Below the pieces are notes generated by a model. It was not told where the DNA came from. It made no database searches and saw only the letters and a list, made by a program, of their open reading frames with translations. From Clostridiales bacterium (GTDB taxonomy: Bacteria; Bacillota; Clostridia; Oscillospirales; Butyricicoccaceae), in contig JAHZFK010000009.1 in the NCBI GenBank assembly GCA_019421385.1, positions 14,893 to 78,892 of the forward strand: a DNA stretch of 64,000 nt, read 5' to 3'. A program made the translations under genes and the position numbers. Positions 1-7,684 of this stretch are shown here, piece after piece. Numbering within the stretch: position 1 is the stretch's first letter; every line of letters starts with the position of its first letter.

Positions 1-146
1 GGCGCCTCGCCATAGCCGATCGCGCCGGTATCGGTATGGATTTCGACAATCACGTCCTCTACCGATGAGACCGAGCGCACCGCAGTCTTGAACGGCACGC
101 GCAGCGGGACGGAAATGCGGCCCAGCCGGATTTTGGTAATTTTCAT
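1..146 (-). CDS. Enolase-superfamily dipeptide epimerase, N-terminal fragment
   Basis: Partial gene that runs off the left edge; only the first 48 residues are present. They read MKITKIRLGRISVPLRVPFK at the start and reach GAIGYGEA, the pattern of the capping domain of muconate-lactonizing/L-Ala-D/L-Glu epimerase enzymes. The ATG at 146 has an AAGGAG ribosome site at a good distance on the minus strand. It lies 32 bp downstream of the dipeptidase gene pepV on the same strand, so a joint role in using cell-wall-derived or dietary dipeptides is plausible. The substrate cannot be set because the catalytic barrel is outside the window. Confidence 0.75.
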   Translation of the reverse strand, partial: MKITKIRLGRISVPLRVPFKTAVRSVSSVEDVIVEIHTDTGAIGYGEA

Positions 147-178
147 CTGTTGTCAACTCCTTGCTGTCAGAGGTGCGC

Positions 179-1546
179 TCATTCTTTTGCCAGTTCATAA
201 ATGGCTGCGGCGAGAATTTCTGCGTTTTGCAGCAGCCGCTCCACTTCCATATATTCATCCGGTTTGTGCTCACGGATTTCATCGCCCGGGAAAACCGGAC
301 CGAATGCGACCAGATTTGGGATGGACTTGGCATATGTGCCGCCGCCAATCGACTTAAGCACCGCCTTGTCGCCGGTCTGCTCCTCGTATACCTTGGCCAG
401 CTTGCGGATGAGTTCGCTCTCGGGCGGCATATAGATCGCCGCTTTGTGCTTCATCTCGGTTTCATGGAAACCACCGAGCGAGAACGCGCGTTCCAGACGC
501 GGATGCGCCATATCATAGGTCTTGGTGACCGGAAAACGCACGGACAGGGTGAGCGATAGCGTGTCCTCCGCAAAGGCCGCTACGCCGAGGTTAACGGTCA
601 GGTCGCCCGAAAGGTCGTCGCGCATGGCAAGTCCCAGTGATTCGCCGCGCGTTTCCAATCCGATGCGGTCTGCGAGAAACGCCATGCAGTCGGCAAGGTC
701 GCCATCCAGCGGCAGCTGCGACAGCGCGAGCGCCAGACGACCAATCGCGTTTTCGCCCTGTTCAGGGGTCGAGCCGTGAGCGGACACGCCCGCAGCTTCG
801 ATGCGGATACCGCCGTCGATCGGCGTGACGGTGACTTTGTCCAGCGCAATCTTGCCTGCGGCCTCTGCCGGACAAGCCAGTTCCGCGACTGCGTAAGCAG
901 GGGACACGTTGCCGGCGGTGCCGCCCTCGAAGCGGGTCAGACGATAATCGCCGGTTTGGCTCAGTTTGCGGGCGTATACGCAGTTCATGATGCCCTTTTC
1001 GCCATTGATGATCGGGTATTCTCCATCCGGTGTAAAGCCCATCACGGGAACTTCGCCGCCGTGCTCGAGATACCACACCATATCCTGACAGCCGGTTTCT
1101 TCGTTCGTGCCGAACAGGATGCGGATACGGCGGGAGGGGACAAAGCCCGCATCCTTGAGTGCAGCCAGCGCGTACAGCGCCGCAACGGTCGGGCCCTTGT
1201 CGTCCATTGTGCCGCGGCCATAGATGCGGCCGTCCTTGACTTCGCCTGAGAACGGTTGAGCAGCCTGCCAGCCGTCACCCGCGGGGACTACATCCAGATG
1301 ACCGAGCACAGCGACCATTTCCTCGCCTTCGCCGTACTCACACCAGCCAACGCGGTTGTCCATATTGACCGTGCGGAAACCGAGTTTTTCGCATAGCGCA
1401 AGCGTTTCGTGCAGGCATCGGGCTACTTCACGCCCAAAGGGCGCGTCCGGCGCGGGTTCGCCCTCCACGCTCGGGATCTGAATGAGCGCGGCAAGATCGG
1501 CCAGCAGCTCGTCCGCATGTGCGCGGATATATGGTTTGAAATTCAT
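179..1546 (-). CDS. pepV: Dipeptidase PepV (M20 family)
   Basis: A 455-residue cytoplasmic zinc dipeptidase of the M20/PepV (Sapep) family, which releases amino acids from dipeptides. Metal-site motifs are in order: GHLDVVPAG (H83, D85), GRGTMDDKGP (D115) and GTNEETG (E149/E150). The length matches PepV (about 460-470 residues). The ATG at 1546 follows a clear AAGGAGG site. A promoter (TTGCAA, 17 bp, TACAAT) lies just upstream. The dipeptide epimerase gene follows on the same strand, suggesting a two-gene peptide-use unit. Confidence 0.93.
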   Translation of the reverse strand: MNFKPYIRAHADELLADLAALIQIPSVEGEPAPDAPFGREVARCLHETLALCEKLGFRTVNMDNRVGWCEYGEGEEMVAVLGHLDVVPAGDGWQAAQPFSGEVKDGRIYGRGTMDDKGPTVAALYALAALKDAGFVPSRRIRILFGTNEETGCQDMVWYLEHGGEVPVMGFTPDGEYPIINGEKGIMNCVYARKLSQTGDYRLTRFEGGTAGNVSPAYAVAELACPAEAAGKIALDKVTVTPIDGGIRIEAAGVSAHGSTPEQGENAIGRLALALSQLPLDGDLADCMAFLADRIGLETRGESLGLAMRDDLSGDLTVNLGVAAFAEDTLSLTLSVRFPVTKTYDMAHPRLERAFSLGGFHETEMKHKAAIYMPPESELIRKLAKVYEEQTGDKAVLKSIGGGTYAKSIPNLVAFGPVFPGDEIREHKPDEYMEVERLLQNAEILAAAIYELAKE

Positions 1547-1586
1547 AGCAATCCTCCTTAACGGGTTCTAAACAATGTCCTATCAT

Positions 1587-1615
1587 ATTGTACAGGATGG
1601 CAAGATGTTTTGCAA
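1587..1615 (-). promoter_or_regulatory. Promoter for pepV
   Basis: On the minus strand, TTGCAA (1615-1610) is followed by a 17-bp spacer and TACAAT (1592-1587), about 40 bp ahead of the pepV start. It is arranged back-to-back with the promoter of the next gene. Prediction from sequence only. Confidence 0.6.
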
Positions 1616-1644
1616 ACCATTCTGTGCAAATTGCTTGCGAGACC

Positions 1645-1673
1645 TTGCAAAAAAGTCGGTTTTCTTGTATACT
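1645..1673 (+). promoter_or_regulatory. Promoter for the DUF819 gene
   Basis: TTGCAA (1645-1650), a 17-bp spacer and TATACT (1668-1673), 79 bp before the ATG at 1753. It is divergent from the pepV promoter, leaving about 30 bp between the two -35 hexamers. Confidence 0.6.
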
Positions 1674-1752
1674 GGAAAACAATCCGATGTTGCGGCGAAC
1701 GGGAAGCTGTCTGCATGGGAAAAGAGACTGGAAAAGTGAGGGATGAAAACAA

Positions 1753-2940
1753 ATGATTACCAACGGCTTTACCTATATTGCGGTGCTGGTCTTTCTGGCG
1801 GCCGTTCTGGTAGGCGCGGAAAAGCTGACCAAATGGAAGTTTTTCAAGTTCGTGCCGCCAGTGGTGCTGCTGTACCTGCTGACGATGCTGCTGTGTACCG
1901 TGGGCGCATGGGATATGGAGGCCACCAAAGGGGCATACAGTGCGCTGAAAAACAACATTTTGTACGCAATGCTGTGCCTGATGCTGTTGCGCTGCGACAT
2001 CCGCAAGGTGCTCAAGCTTGGCCCGCGTATGCTGGGCGGCTTTTTCGCAGCCAGCATTTCGATTTCGATCGGTTTTATCGCTACCTATGCGATCATGAAC
2101 GGTATGCTGGGTTCGGAGGCGTGGAAGGCGCTGGGCGCGCTGTGCGGCAGCTGGATGGGCGGTTCGGGCAACATGGTTGCAGTCCAGGCTGCGCTGCATA
2201 TTTCGGAAGCGGATATGGGCTATGCGCTGGTCATCGACTCGATCGACTATTCGGTGTGGGTCATGTTCCTGCTCTGGGCGATCACGTTTGCGCCGCAGTT
2301 CAATAAGTGGACCAAGGCATCTACCACAACGCTCGACGAGGTTTGCGCTCGTCTGGAGCAAGAGCAAAAGGAAGAGGACAAGCATATGAACTTCCCCGGC
2401 CTGCTGTTCCTGATCGGCGGTGCACTGCTGGTTTCCGCGCTGTCGCAGAATGCGGGCAATGCGATTTTTGAATGGACCAAGACGTTGATCGGCGGAAATA
2501 CGCCGTGGATCGACTCCGCAACATGGACGGTGCTGGTTGTTACGATTATTGCACTGGTTGCGGCGGTTACTCCGATCGGCAAGATCGCGGGTGCGGCCGA
2601 GCTGTCCAACGTCATGTTGTATATTGTCATTGCACTGCTGGCATCCCGTGCAAGTCTGCTGGAAATGACCGATGCTCCGGTGTGGATTATTTCGGGCTTT
2701 ATGATTTTGGCGATCCACGGCATCATTTTGGTCGTTATTGCAAAGATTTTCAAACTCGATATGTTCACCTGTGGCGTTGCGTCGCTGGCGAATATCGGCG
2801 GTACGGCTTCCGCGCCGGTGCTCGCCGCGTCCTACTCTGGCGCGCTGGTACCGGTCGGCGTACTGATGGCGCTGATGGGCTATATCATCGGCACCGGCGG
2901 CGGTATCCTTACGGCGAATATTATGCGGTTATTTGCCTGA
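1753..2940 (+). CDS. DUF819 family integral membrane protein
   Basis: A 395-residue, very hydrophobic protein with roughly ten to twelve membrane segments and a short charged cytoplasmic loop around residues 195-212 (EQEQKEEDK). The glycine/alanine-rich C-terminus (GGTASAPVLAAS, then GTGGG near the end) is typical of the DUF819 (YjcL-like) family, which is transporter-like but has no proven substrate. It is monocistronic: its own promoter lies upstream and an intrinsic terminator follows within 20 bp. Divergence from pepV hints at, but does not show, uptake or efflux of peptides or amino acids. Confidence 0.85.
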   Translation: MITNGFTYIAVLVFLAAVLVGAEKLTKWKFFKFVPPVVLLYLLTMLLCTVGAWDMEATKGAYSALKNNILYAMLCLMLLRCDIRKVLKLGPRMLGGFFAASISISIGFIATYAIMNGMLGSEAWKALGALCGSWMGGSGNMVAVQAALHISEADMGYALVIDSIDYSVWVMFLLWAITFAPQFNKWTKASTTTLDEVCARLEQEQKEEDKHMNFPGLLFLIGGALLVSALSQNAGNAIFEWTKTLIGGNTPWIDSATWTVLVVTIIALVAAVTPIGKIAGAAELSNVMLYIVIALLASRASLLEMTDAPVWIISGFMILAIHGIILVVIAKIFKLDMFTCGVASLANIGGTASAPVLAASYSGALVPVGVLMALMGYIIGTGGGILTANIMRLFA

Positions 2941-2957
2941 CCTTGTTTCCCGACATC

Positions 2958-2990
2958 AAACGGCTGTCCCTTGTGGGACGGCCGTTTTTT
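2958..2990 (+). terminator. Intrinsic terminator after the DUF819 gene
   Basis: A GC-rich stem (AAACGGC-TGTCCC paired with GGGAC-GGCCGTTT around a TTGT loop) runs directly into a T tract, 18 bp after the stop codon. Confidence 0.85.
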
Positions 2991-3007
2991 GCGTATTTTT
3001 GCAGATT

Positions 3008-3050
3008 TGTTGTTATAACAACAGACGATATGTGGTATATCGTTTATACT
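3008..3050 (+). promoter_or_regulatory. Promoter with perfect 16-bp palindrome
   Basis: TGTTGTTATAACAACA (3008-3023) is a perfect palindrome. A -10 hexamer TATACT sits at 3045-3050, but there is no good -35 hexamer. The palindrome centre is near -41 relative to the expected start of transcription, a position typical of CRP/FNR-type activator sites at class II promoters. The regulator is not identified. Confidence 0.5.
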
Positions 3051-3091
3051 AAATGCATCAAACAACGGAATGAAAGCGGAGGAAACCCGAT

Positions 3092-3796
3092 ATGATGCGT
3101 AAAATTATTGAAATCAATGAGGAAAAGTGCAACGGTTGTGGTTTGTGCGCCAGCGCCTGCCATGAAGGGGCAATCGGTATGGTGGACGGTAAGGCGAAGC
3201 TGCTGCGGGACGATTACTGCGACGGGTTAGGCAACTGCCTGCCGGTTTGCCCAACTGGGGCGATCACATTTGTCGAGCGGGAGGCTGCGCCTTATGATGA
3301 GGCGGCGGTGCAGGCCAATCAGCGTGCGAAAGAGCAAGCACAGCAGCCGCTGGCCTGCGGTTGTCCCGGCAGTCAGGCGCGGGCGATTGCGCGCACCACG
3401 GCGGCGCCAGCTGTGGCCGCTCCTGTCTCGTCCGAGCTGCGCCAGTGGCCGGTGCAGATCAAGTTGGTTCCGGTCAATGCGCCGTACTTTGACGGGGCGC
3501 ATCTGCTGGTCGCGGCAGATTGCACGGCATATGCGTATGCGAATTTTCATCAGGACTTTATCCGCAATAAAATCACGCTCATTGGCTGCCCTAAGCTGGA
3601 TGAGGGCGATTACAGCGAAAAACTGACCGAAATCATCCGATTGAACAATATCAAAAGCGTGACGGTCGTGCGCATGGAAGTACCGTGCTGCGGCGGCATC
3701 GAACATGCTGTGCGCACTGCCTTACAGGCAAGCGGCAAGTTCCTGCCGTGGCAGGTGGTTGTCGTTTCGACGGATGGGCGTATCCTCGAGCAGTGA
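3092..3796 (+). CDS. 4Fe-4S dicluster ferredoxin-type protein
   Basis: A 234-residue protein with an N-terminal ferredoxin domain. The first cluster motif is CNGCGLCASAC (C13, C16, C19, C23). The second set is spaced differently, C43-x5-C49-x3-C53-P. A linker (about residues 75-105) carries an extra C-G-C, and the C-terminal half has VPCCGG around residue 200, so further metal binding is possible. It is likely a cytoplasmic electron carrier or redox sensor; the partner is unknown. The ATG at 3092 has a GGAGG site; a second ATG immediately follows. A palindrome-bearing promoter suggests redox or global regulation. Confidence 0.8.
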   Translation: MMRKIIEINEEKCNGCGLCASACHEGAIGMVDGKAKLLRDDYCDGLGNCLPVCPTGAITFVEREAAPYDEAAVQANQRAKEQAQQPLACGCPGSQARAIARTTAAPAVAAPVSSELRQWPVQIKLVPVNAPYFDGAHLLVAADCTAYAYANFHQDFIRNKITLIGCPKLDEGDYSEKLTEIIRLNNIKSVTVVRMEVPCCGGIEHAVRTALQASGKFLPWQVVVVSTDGRILEQ

Positions 3797-3866
3797 GCAG
3801 GTAGGCAAATCCCTCGGTTTGTGGTACACTGGATGCAAGTAAGTTCGTACAAACGGAGGGAAATAA

Positions 3867-4415
3867 ATGAACACCCTGAATGTGGTGCATGATTTTTTGC
3901 GGCGGCAGGTCAAGCCGGGGGCATTTTGCATTGACGCGACTGCGGGCAAGGGCCGCGACACGGCGCTGCTGTGCCGCCTTGTTGGGACGGAGGGCCGCGT
4001 GCTGGCATTCGATGTGCAGCAGGAGGCAATCGAACAGACGCGCGCGCTGCTGTCGGCGGAGGGACTATCGGCGGAGGTTGTGCTGGACAGCCATGCCAAC
4101 ATGGCGCAGTATGCGGCGCCGGAAAGCGTTGACTGCATTGTGTTCAATTTCGGTCGGCTGCCGGGCGGCGACCCGAAAATCTTTACCACTGCGGCGTCCT
4201 CGCTTCCCGCTATTGATGCGGGACTCGCTTTGCTGCGTCCGGGCGGTGTGATGGCGCTTGCGCTCTATTACGGCAAAGAAAACGGATATGACGAGAAAAA
4301 TGCAATTTTAGAACACCTAAAGTCGTTAAATGACCGGGCGTTCACTGTTCTGGCTTGTGACTGGCTCAATCGGAAGCACGATCCACCGCTGCCGATTTTT
4401 ATCTGGAAAGAATAG
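3867..4415 (+). CDS. Class I SAM-dependent methyltransferase, YtqB-like
   Basis: A 182-residue methyltransferase of the rRNA-methylase/YtqB family. The SAM-binding motif is FCIDATAGKGRDTALLCRL (about residues 20-38). It is followed by the acidic strand VLAFDVQQEAIEQT and a motif-IV-like region VDCIVFNFGRLPGGD. The length matches YtqB-type proteins (about 185 residues). YtqB relatives have been linked to tRNA or rRNA methylation; the target cannot be read from sequence. It has a GGAGG site and stands between the ferredoxin gene and the zinc-ribbon pair. Confidence 0.85.
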   Translation: MNTLNVVHDFLRRQVKPGAFCIDATAGKGRDTALLCRLVGTEGRVLAFDVQQEAIEQTRALLSAEGLSAEVVLDSHANMAQYAAPESVDCIVFNFGRLPGGDPKIFTTAASSLPAIDAGLALLRPGGVMALALYYGKENGYDEKNAILEHLKSLNDRAFTVLACDWLNRKHDPPLPIFIWKE

Positions 4416-4423
4416 TAGGGATA

Positions 4424-4432
4424 TGCTATAAT
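4424..4432 (+). promoter_or_regulatory. Extended -10 promoter for the zinc-ribbon pair
   Basis: TGC-TATAAT (4424-4432) is an extended -10 element 24 bp ahead of the ATG at 4456. The region where a -35 would lie (TGGAAA) is only a weak match. Confidence 0.45.
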
Positions 4433-4455
4433 CGGCAGGTAAGGAGGGATGCATC

Positions 4456-4983
4456 ATGCCTTGGTGCCCCAAGTGCAAAGCAGAATACCGGGAGGGGTTC
4501 ACAGAGTGCAGCACCTGTCAGGTGCCGCTGGTGGATACGCTGCCCGAAGAAAATGAAGTGCCGGAATGGGAGAAGTTTGTTCTGCCGGATGGGATGGAAA
4601 AACCGATTGCGGTTTACACGGCTAAAAACCGTTTAGAAGCCACGGCGATCTGTGATATGTTGCATGAAAACGATGTGGTTGCGTATGACCGCCCGGCAAG
4701 CTTCGGACAAATTGTAGATTATACCGGCGCGGATGCCCGCTTTGGTCTGTCAATAATCGTGGACGTGAGCCAAACCGCCCGAGCGCGGGAGCTGATCGAC
4801 GAGATGAACCGCAATCTCTCGGAAACAAGGATTGACGAGAACGAACTGGCGCGGTTGGCAGAGGAGCAGGCAATGGAAACACCCGAGCAGCCGATGGAGG
4901 ACAATGTCTCCTTTAAGATGCTGCCGGTGGTGATCGGTGTGATCGTGGTCGCGCTGGCACTGCTGTACTTCGTGGCAAATTGA
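4456..4983 (+). CDS. Zinc-ribbon, DUF2007-like membrane-anchored protein
   Basis: A 175-residue protein with three parts: an N-terminal zinc ribbon (MPWCPKC...CSTC, ligands C4, C7, C18, C21), a central region (about residues 45-105) resembling the DUF2007 'putative signal transducing' fold, and a single C-terminal membrane helix (about 155-174). The likely topology is cytoplasmic with a tail anchor. No reaction can be assigned. It shares its N-terminal 25 residues closely with the next gene, and the two form a tight two-gene unit. Confidence 0.75.
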   Translation: MPWCPKCKAEYREGFTECSTCQVPLVDTLPEENEVPEWEKFVLPDGMEKPIAVYTAKNRLEATAICDMLHENDVVAYDRPASFGQIVDYTGADARFGLSIIVDVSQTARARELIDEMNRNLSETRIDENELARLAEEQAMETPEQPMEDNVSFKMLPVVIGVIVVALALLYFVAN

Positions 4984-4997
4984 AGGAGGAGAAGCAT

Positions 4998-5237
4998 ATG
5001 CCGTGGTGTCCCAAGTGCGGGGCAGAGTTCCGTGAAGGCTTTACCGCTTGCAATACCTGTCATGTCAAGCTGATTGGACACAAGCCGGACGGTACGGAGA
5101 AGATCGAAGAGATCACGCCGCCGCCCGAGGGCTGGGAGCGGGAAAGTCCGAAGAAGCAGCGCATCCTGCGTATTTTGCGCGCCCTGACCGTGGTGTTGCT
5201 GGCGCTGGCGGCTGCGTTGCTGCTGCAAAACATGTGA
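4998..5237 (+). CDS. Small zinc-ribbon tail-anchored protein
   Basis: A 79-residue protein with the same N-terminal zinc ribbon as its upstream neighbour (MPWCPKCGAEFREGFTAC, then CNTC), a short acidic/proline linker and one C-terminal membrane helix (about residues 60-77). It looks like a shortened paralogue without the central domain. The start chosen is the ATG at 4998, because the AAGGAGG site at 4983-4989 fits it and would overlap any earlier start. The function is unknown. Confidence 0.8.
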   Translation: MPWCPKCGAEFREGFTACNTCHVKLIGHKPDGTEKIEEITPPPEGWERESPKKQRILRILRALTVVLLALAAALLLQNM

Positions 5238-5241
5238 ATAG

Positions 5242-5276
5242 AAAAAGCGTGTACTCATTTGAGTACACGCTTTTTT
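5242..5276. terminator. Bidirectional intrinsic terminator
   Basis: A perfect stem GCGTGTACTCA / TGAGTACACGC with a TT loop, flanked by A5 on the left and T6 on the right. It can terminate both the zinc-ribbon pair (plus) and the lysA unit (minus), which converge here. Confidence 0.92.
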
Positions 5277-5287
5277 GTTGCGGTTTT

Positions 5288-6553
5288 TTACAGGATATCA
5301 TCGAACAGGCCGGTCATATCCAGCGTTGCAAAATAATCCTTGGGGGTTTCCGCACGGCGGATCAACTCGACCGAGCCGTCCTCGCGCAGCAGCAATTCTG
5401 CCGAACGCAGCTTGCCGTTGTAATTGTAGCCCATCGAGAAGCCGTGTGCGCCCGTATCGTGGATATAAACGTAATCGCCGATATCAATGCGGGGCAGGTT
5501 GCGGTCGATGGCAAACTTATCGTTGTTCTCGCACAGGCCGCCGGTCACGTCATAGGTGCGGTCGTGCAGGGCGTCTTCCTTGCCGAGCACCGTGATATGG
5601 TGATATGCGCCGTACATCGCCGGACGCATCAGATTCGCCGCACATGCGTCCAGACCGGCGTATTCCTTGTAGGTGTGCTTGTGGTGGATGCACTGGGCAA
5701 CCAGCGCACCATACGGCCCAAGGATAAAGCGGCCCATCTCGGTGTAGATGGCGATATCGTCCATGCCTGCGGGCGTCAGCACTTCCTCGTACGCGCGGCG
5801 CACGCCCTCGCCGATGGCCATGATGTCGTTCGGCTCCTGCCACGGCTTATAGGGGATGCCTACGCCGCCGGACAGGTTGATAAACGCGATGTGCACGCCG
5901 GTTTCCTTCTGTACCTCGACTGCCAGCTTGAACAGGATGCGGGCAAGGGCAGGATAATACTCGTTGGCCACGGTATTGGAAGCAAGAAATGCATGGATGC
6001 CGAAGTGCTTGACGCCCTTGGACTTCATATACTTGAATGCCTCGATCAGCTGCTCACGGGTCATGCCGTACTTGGCTTCCTGCGGGGTGTCCATGATTTC
6101 GTTTTCCAGCACGAAGTCGCCGCCCGGATTGAAACGGCAGGACATGGTTTCCTTCCATTCGCCAACCTTATCGTAGTAGTCAAGATGGGTGATGTCGTCA
6201 AAGTTGACGATTGCATCCAGATCGCTGGCCAGTTTGAAATCCTCATTCGGTGTGACGTTGGAGGAGAACATAATGTCATGGCCGGTGATGCCGCAAGCCT
6301 TGCTCAGCAGCAGCTCGGTGTAGCTCGAGCAGTCGCAGCCGAAGCCTTCCTCGTGAAGCAGCTGCACCAGACGGGGGTTGGGTGTGGCCTTGACCGCAAA
6401 GTACTCCTTAAAGCCCGGATTCCACGCGAACGCCGCCTTGACCTTACGCGCATTTTCGCGGATGGCTTTCTCGTCATAGATGTGGAACGGGGTGGGATAG
6501 GTCTTTGTAATTTCCTGTACCTGTTCGAGTGTCAAAAAGGGTTTCTTTTCCAT
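5288..6553 (-). CDS. lysA: Diaminopimelate decarboxylase-like PLP enzyme
   Basis: A 421-residue fold-III PLP decarboxylase. LysA makes lysine from meso-diaminopimelate. The PLP lysine is in YFAVKATPNP (K55), followed by GCDCSSYTEL, the glycine-rich phosphate-binding loop LSGGVGIPY, EMGRFILGPYG (EPGR in most family members) and the substrate-site motif GGLCENNDK. The length matches LysA. The altered EPGR motif and the wider sequence suggest a divergent branch, so another diamino or carboxy-amino acid substrate is possible. It is the last gene of the putP-hydrolase-DUF3006-lysA run, with a 28-bp gap from DUF3006 and a GGAAAGG ribosome site. Confidence 0.85.
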   Translation of the reverse strand: MEKKPFLTLEQVQEITKTYPTPFHIYDEKAIRENARKVKAAFAWNPGFKEYFAVKATPNPRLVQLLHEEGFGCDCSSYTELLLSKACGITGHDIMFSSNVTPNEDFKLASDLDAIVNFDDITHLDYYDKVGEWKETMSCRFNPGGDFVLENEIMDTPQEAKYGMTREQLIEAFKYMKSKGVKHFGIHAFLASNTVANEYYPALARILFKLAVEVQKETGVHIAFINLSGGVGIPYKPWQEPNDIMAIGEGVRRAYEEVLTPAGMDDIAIYTEMGRFILGPYGALVAQCIHHKHTYKEYAGLDACAANLMRPAMYGAYHHITVLGKEDALHDRTYDVTGGLCENNDKFAIDRNLPRIDIGDYVYIHDTGAHGFSMGYNYNGKLRSAELLLREDGSVELIRRAETPKDYFATLDMTGLFDDIL

Positions 6554-6581
6554 TGGTTTTGTTCGCCTTTCCTTTTAGGGT

Positions 6582-6815
6582 TTATTCATCGGATTGTTTG
6601 CCGAGGATGCGCTCAAAACGGCGGCGCATATCATCCTCGATACGCTGGGTTTCAATTTGGTCGATTTCCGCGATGCGGCCATCTCTTACGATGACGACCA
6701 TGCCTTCGCCCAACATCGAGGGAGCGTCGGCACGGGGAAAATTGACCATCTTTCCACCGATTTCAACAACCACATCATCGCCTTCAAAGCGATCGACAAT
6801 ACCGGTCTGTTTCAT
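6582..6815 (-). CDS. DUF3006 family small protein
   Basis: A 77-residue protein beginning MKQTGIVDRFEGDDVVVEI, the hallmark of DUF3006, a small beta-rich domain of unknown function. The start at 6815 is fixed by an AAGGAG site and by ATGA overlap with the stop of the upstream metallo-hydrolase gene, which implies translational coupling. DUF3006 genes are commonly found beside ComEC-like metallo-beta-lactamase genes, and this pair fits that arrangement. The C-terminal 25 residues are charged and probably helical. Confidence 0.85.
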   Translation of the reverse strand: MKQTGIVDRFEGDDVVVEIGGKMVNFPRADAPSMLGEGMVVIVRDGRIAEIDQIETQRIEDDMRRRFERILGKQSDE

Positions 6816-7684
6816 GCAGCATTCTCCTTGCTTGATGACGGTGGGTGTAGCGGGAAAATGACGGTGCCGCATTCCGCGGTGATGCGGACGTCGCTTACTC
6901 CCGCAAGGGACAGATTTTGCAGCGTTTGCGGGTCGGGGTGGCCGTAGTCGTTGTCTACGCCGCAGGAGATGACGGCAACGGATGGTTGAATGGTTTGCAG
7001 AAAGGACAGGGAAGAGGACGTTGCTCCGCCGTGGTGCCCGACCTTGAGCACATCGCAGCGCAAGGCTGGCTCATGTGCAAGGAGCGATTGTTCGGCGGCG
7101 GCTTCCGCGTCGCCCATCAGCAGCACTTTCTGCTCATCGACCTGAAACAATGTGATGAGTGAACGGTCGTTGAGGTTGCCGTCCGGCACATCGTCTGCAG
7201 GGCCGAGAAAGGTAAGCGAAGCGCCGGAGTCAAACGCCAGCGTATCGCCCGGAGTGGGAATCGTCGGCTGGATGCCCTGCGCTTGCAGCGCGTCCAGCAG
7301 GTCGGAAAAAGAAGCGGTGTTCTGTGTTTCCGGACCCATGTAAAAATGTTCGACGGGGAACGTGTCAAGCACCTGTGTCATGCCGCCGATGTGGTCGGCA
7401 TGGGGATGCGTGGCTACTGCGGCATAGAGCCGGGTAACGCCGAGGTCTTCCAGATAGCGGACGACCGCCGCGCCGCTTTCCGCAGTACCGGCATCGACCA
7501 GAACGGCCTGCCCGCCTGAAAGCAGCAGCGCCGAATCGCCCTGACCAACGTCGATAAAATGCACAGCGGTTTCATCGGTCAGTGTTTGCTGCGGGAGAAA
7601 ACAGTCCGCAAATTGCAGGATGCCGCCCAAAATGAATGCGACCGCGGCAGAACACCATAGAAACAGACGGAGCCTGCGCTTCAT
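6812..7684 (-). CDS. ComEC-like metallo-beta-lactamase hydrolase
   Basis: A 290-residue exported or membrane-anchored hydrolase. An N-terminal hydrophobic segment (about residues 7-27) is followed by a metallo-beta-lactamase domain: VHFIDVGQGDS, then the dinuclear metal motif HPHADHIGG (H93, H95, D97, H98), later metal ligands around GDAEA and GHHGG. It resembles the C-terminal nuclease-like domain of ComEC without the channel domain. It starts immediately after the putP stop (TAAATG) and overlaps DUF3006 by 4 bp. It could act on extracellular DNA or phosphoesters; the substrate is not proven. Confidence 0.87.
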   Translation of the reverse strand: MKRRLRLFLWCSAAVAFILGGILQFADCFLPQQTLTDETAVHFIDVGQGDSALLLSGGQAVLVDAGTAESGAAVVRYLEDLGVTRLYAAVATHPHADHIGGMTQVLDTFPVEHFYMGPETQNTASFSDLLDALQAQGIQPTIPTPGDTLAFDSGASLTFLGPADDVPDGNLNDRSLITLFQVDEQKVLLMGDAEAAAEQSLLAHEPALRCDVLKVGHHGGATSSSLSFLQTIQPSVAVISCGVDNDYGHPDPQTLQNLSLAGVSDVRITAECGTVIFPLHPPSSSKENAA

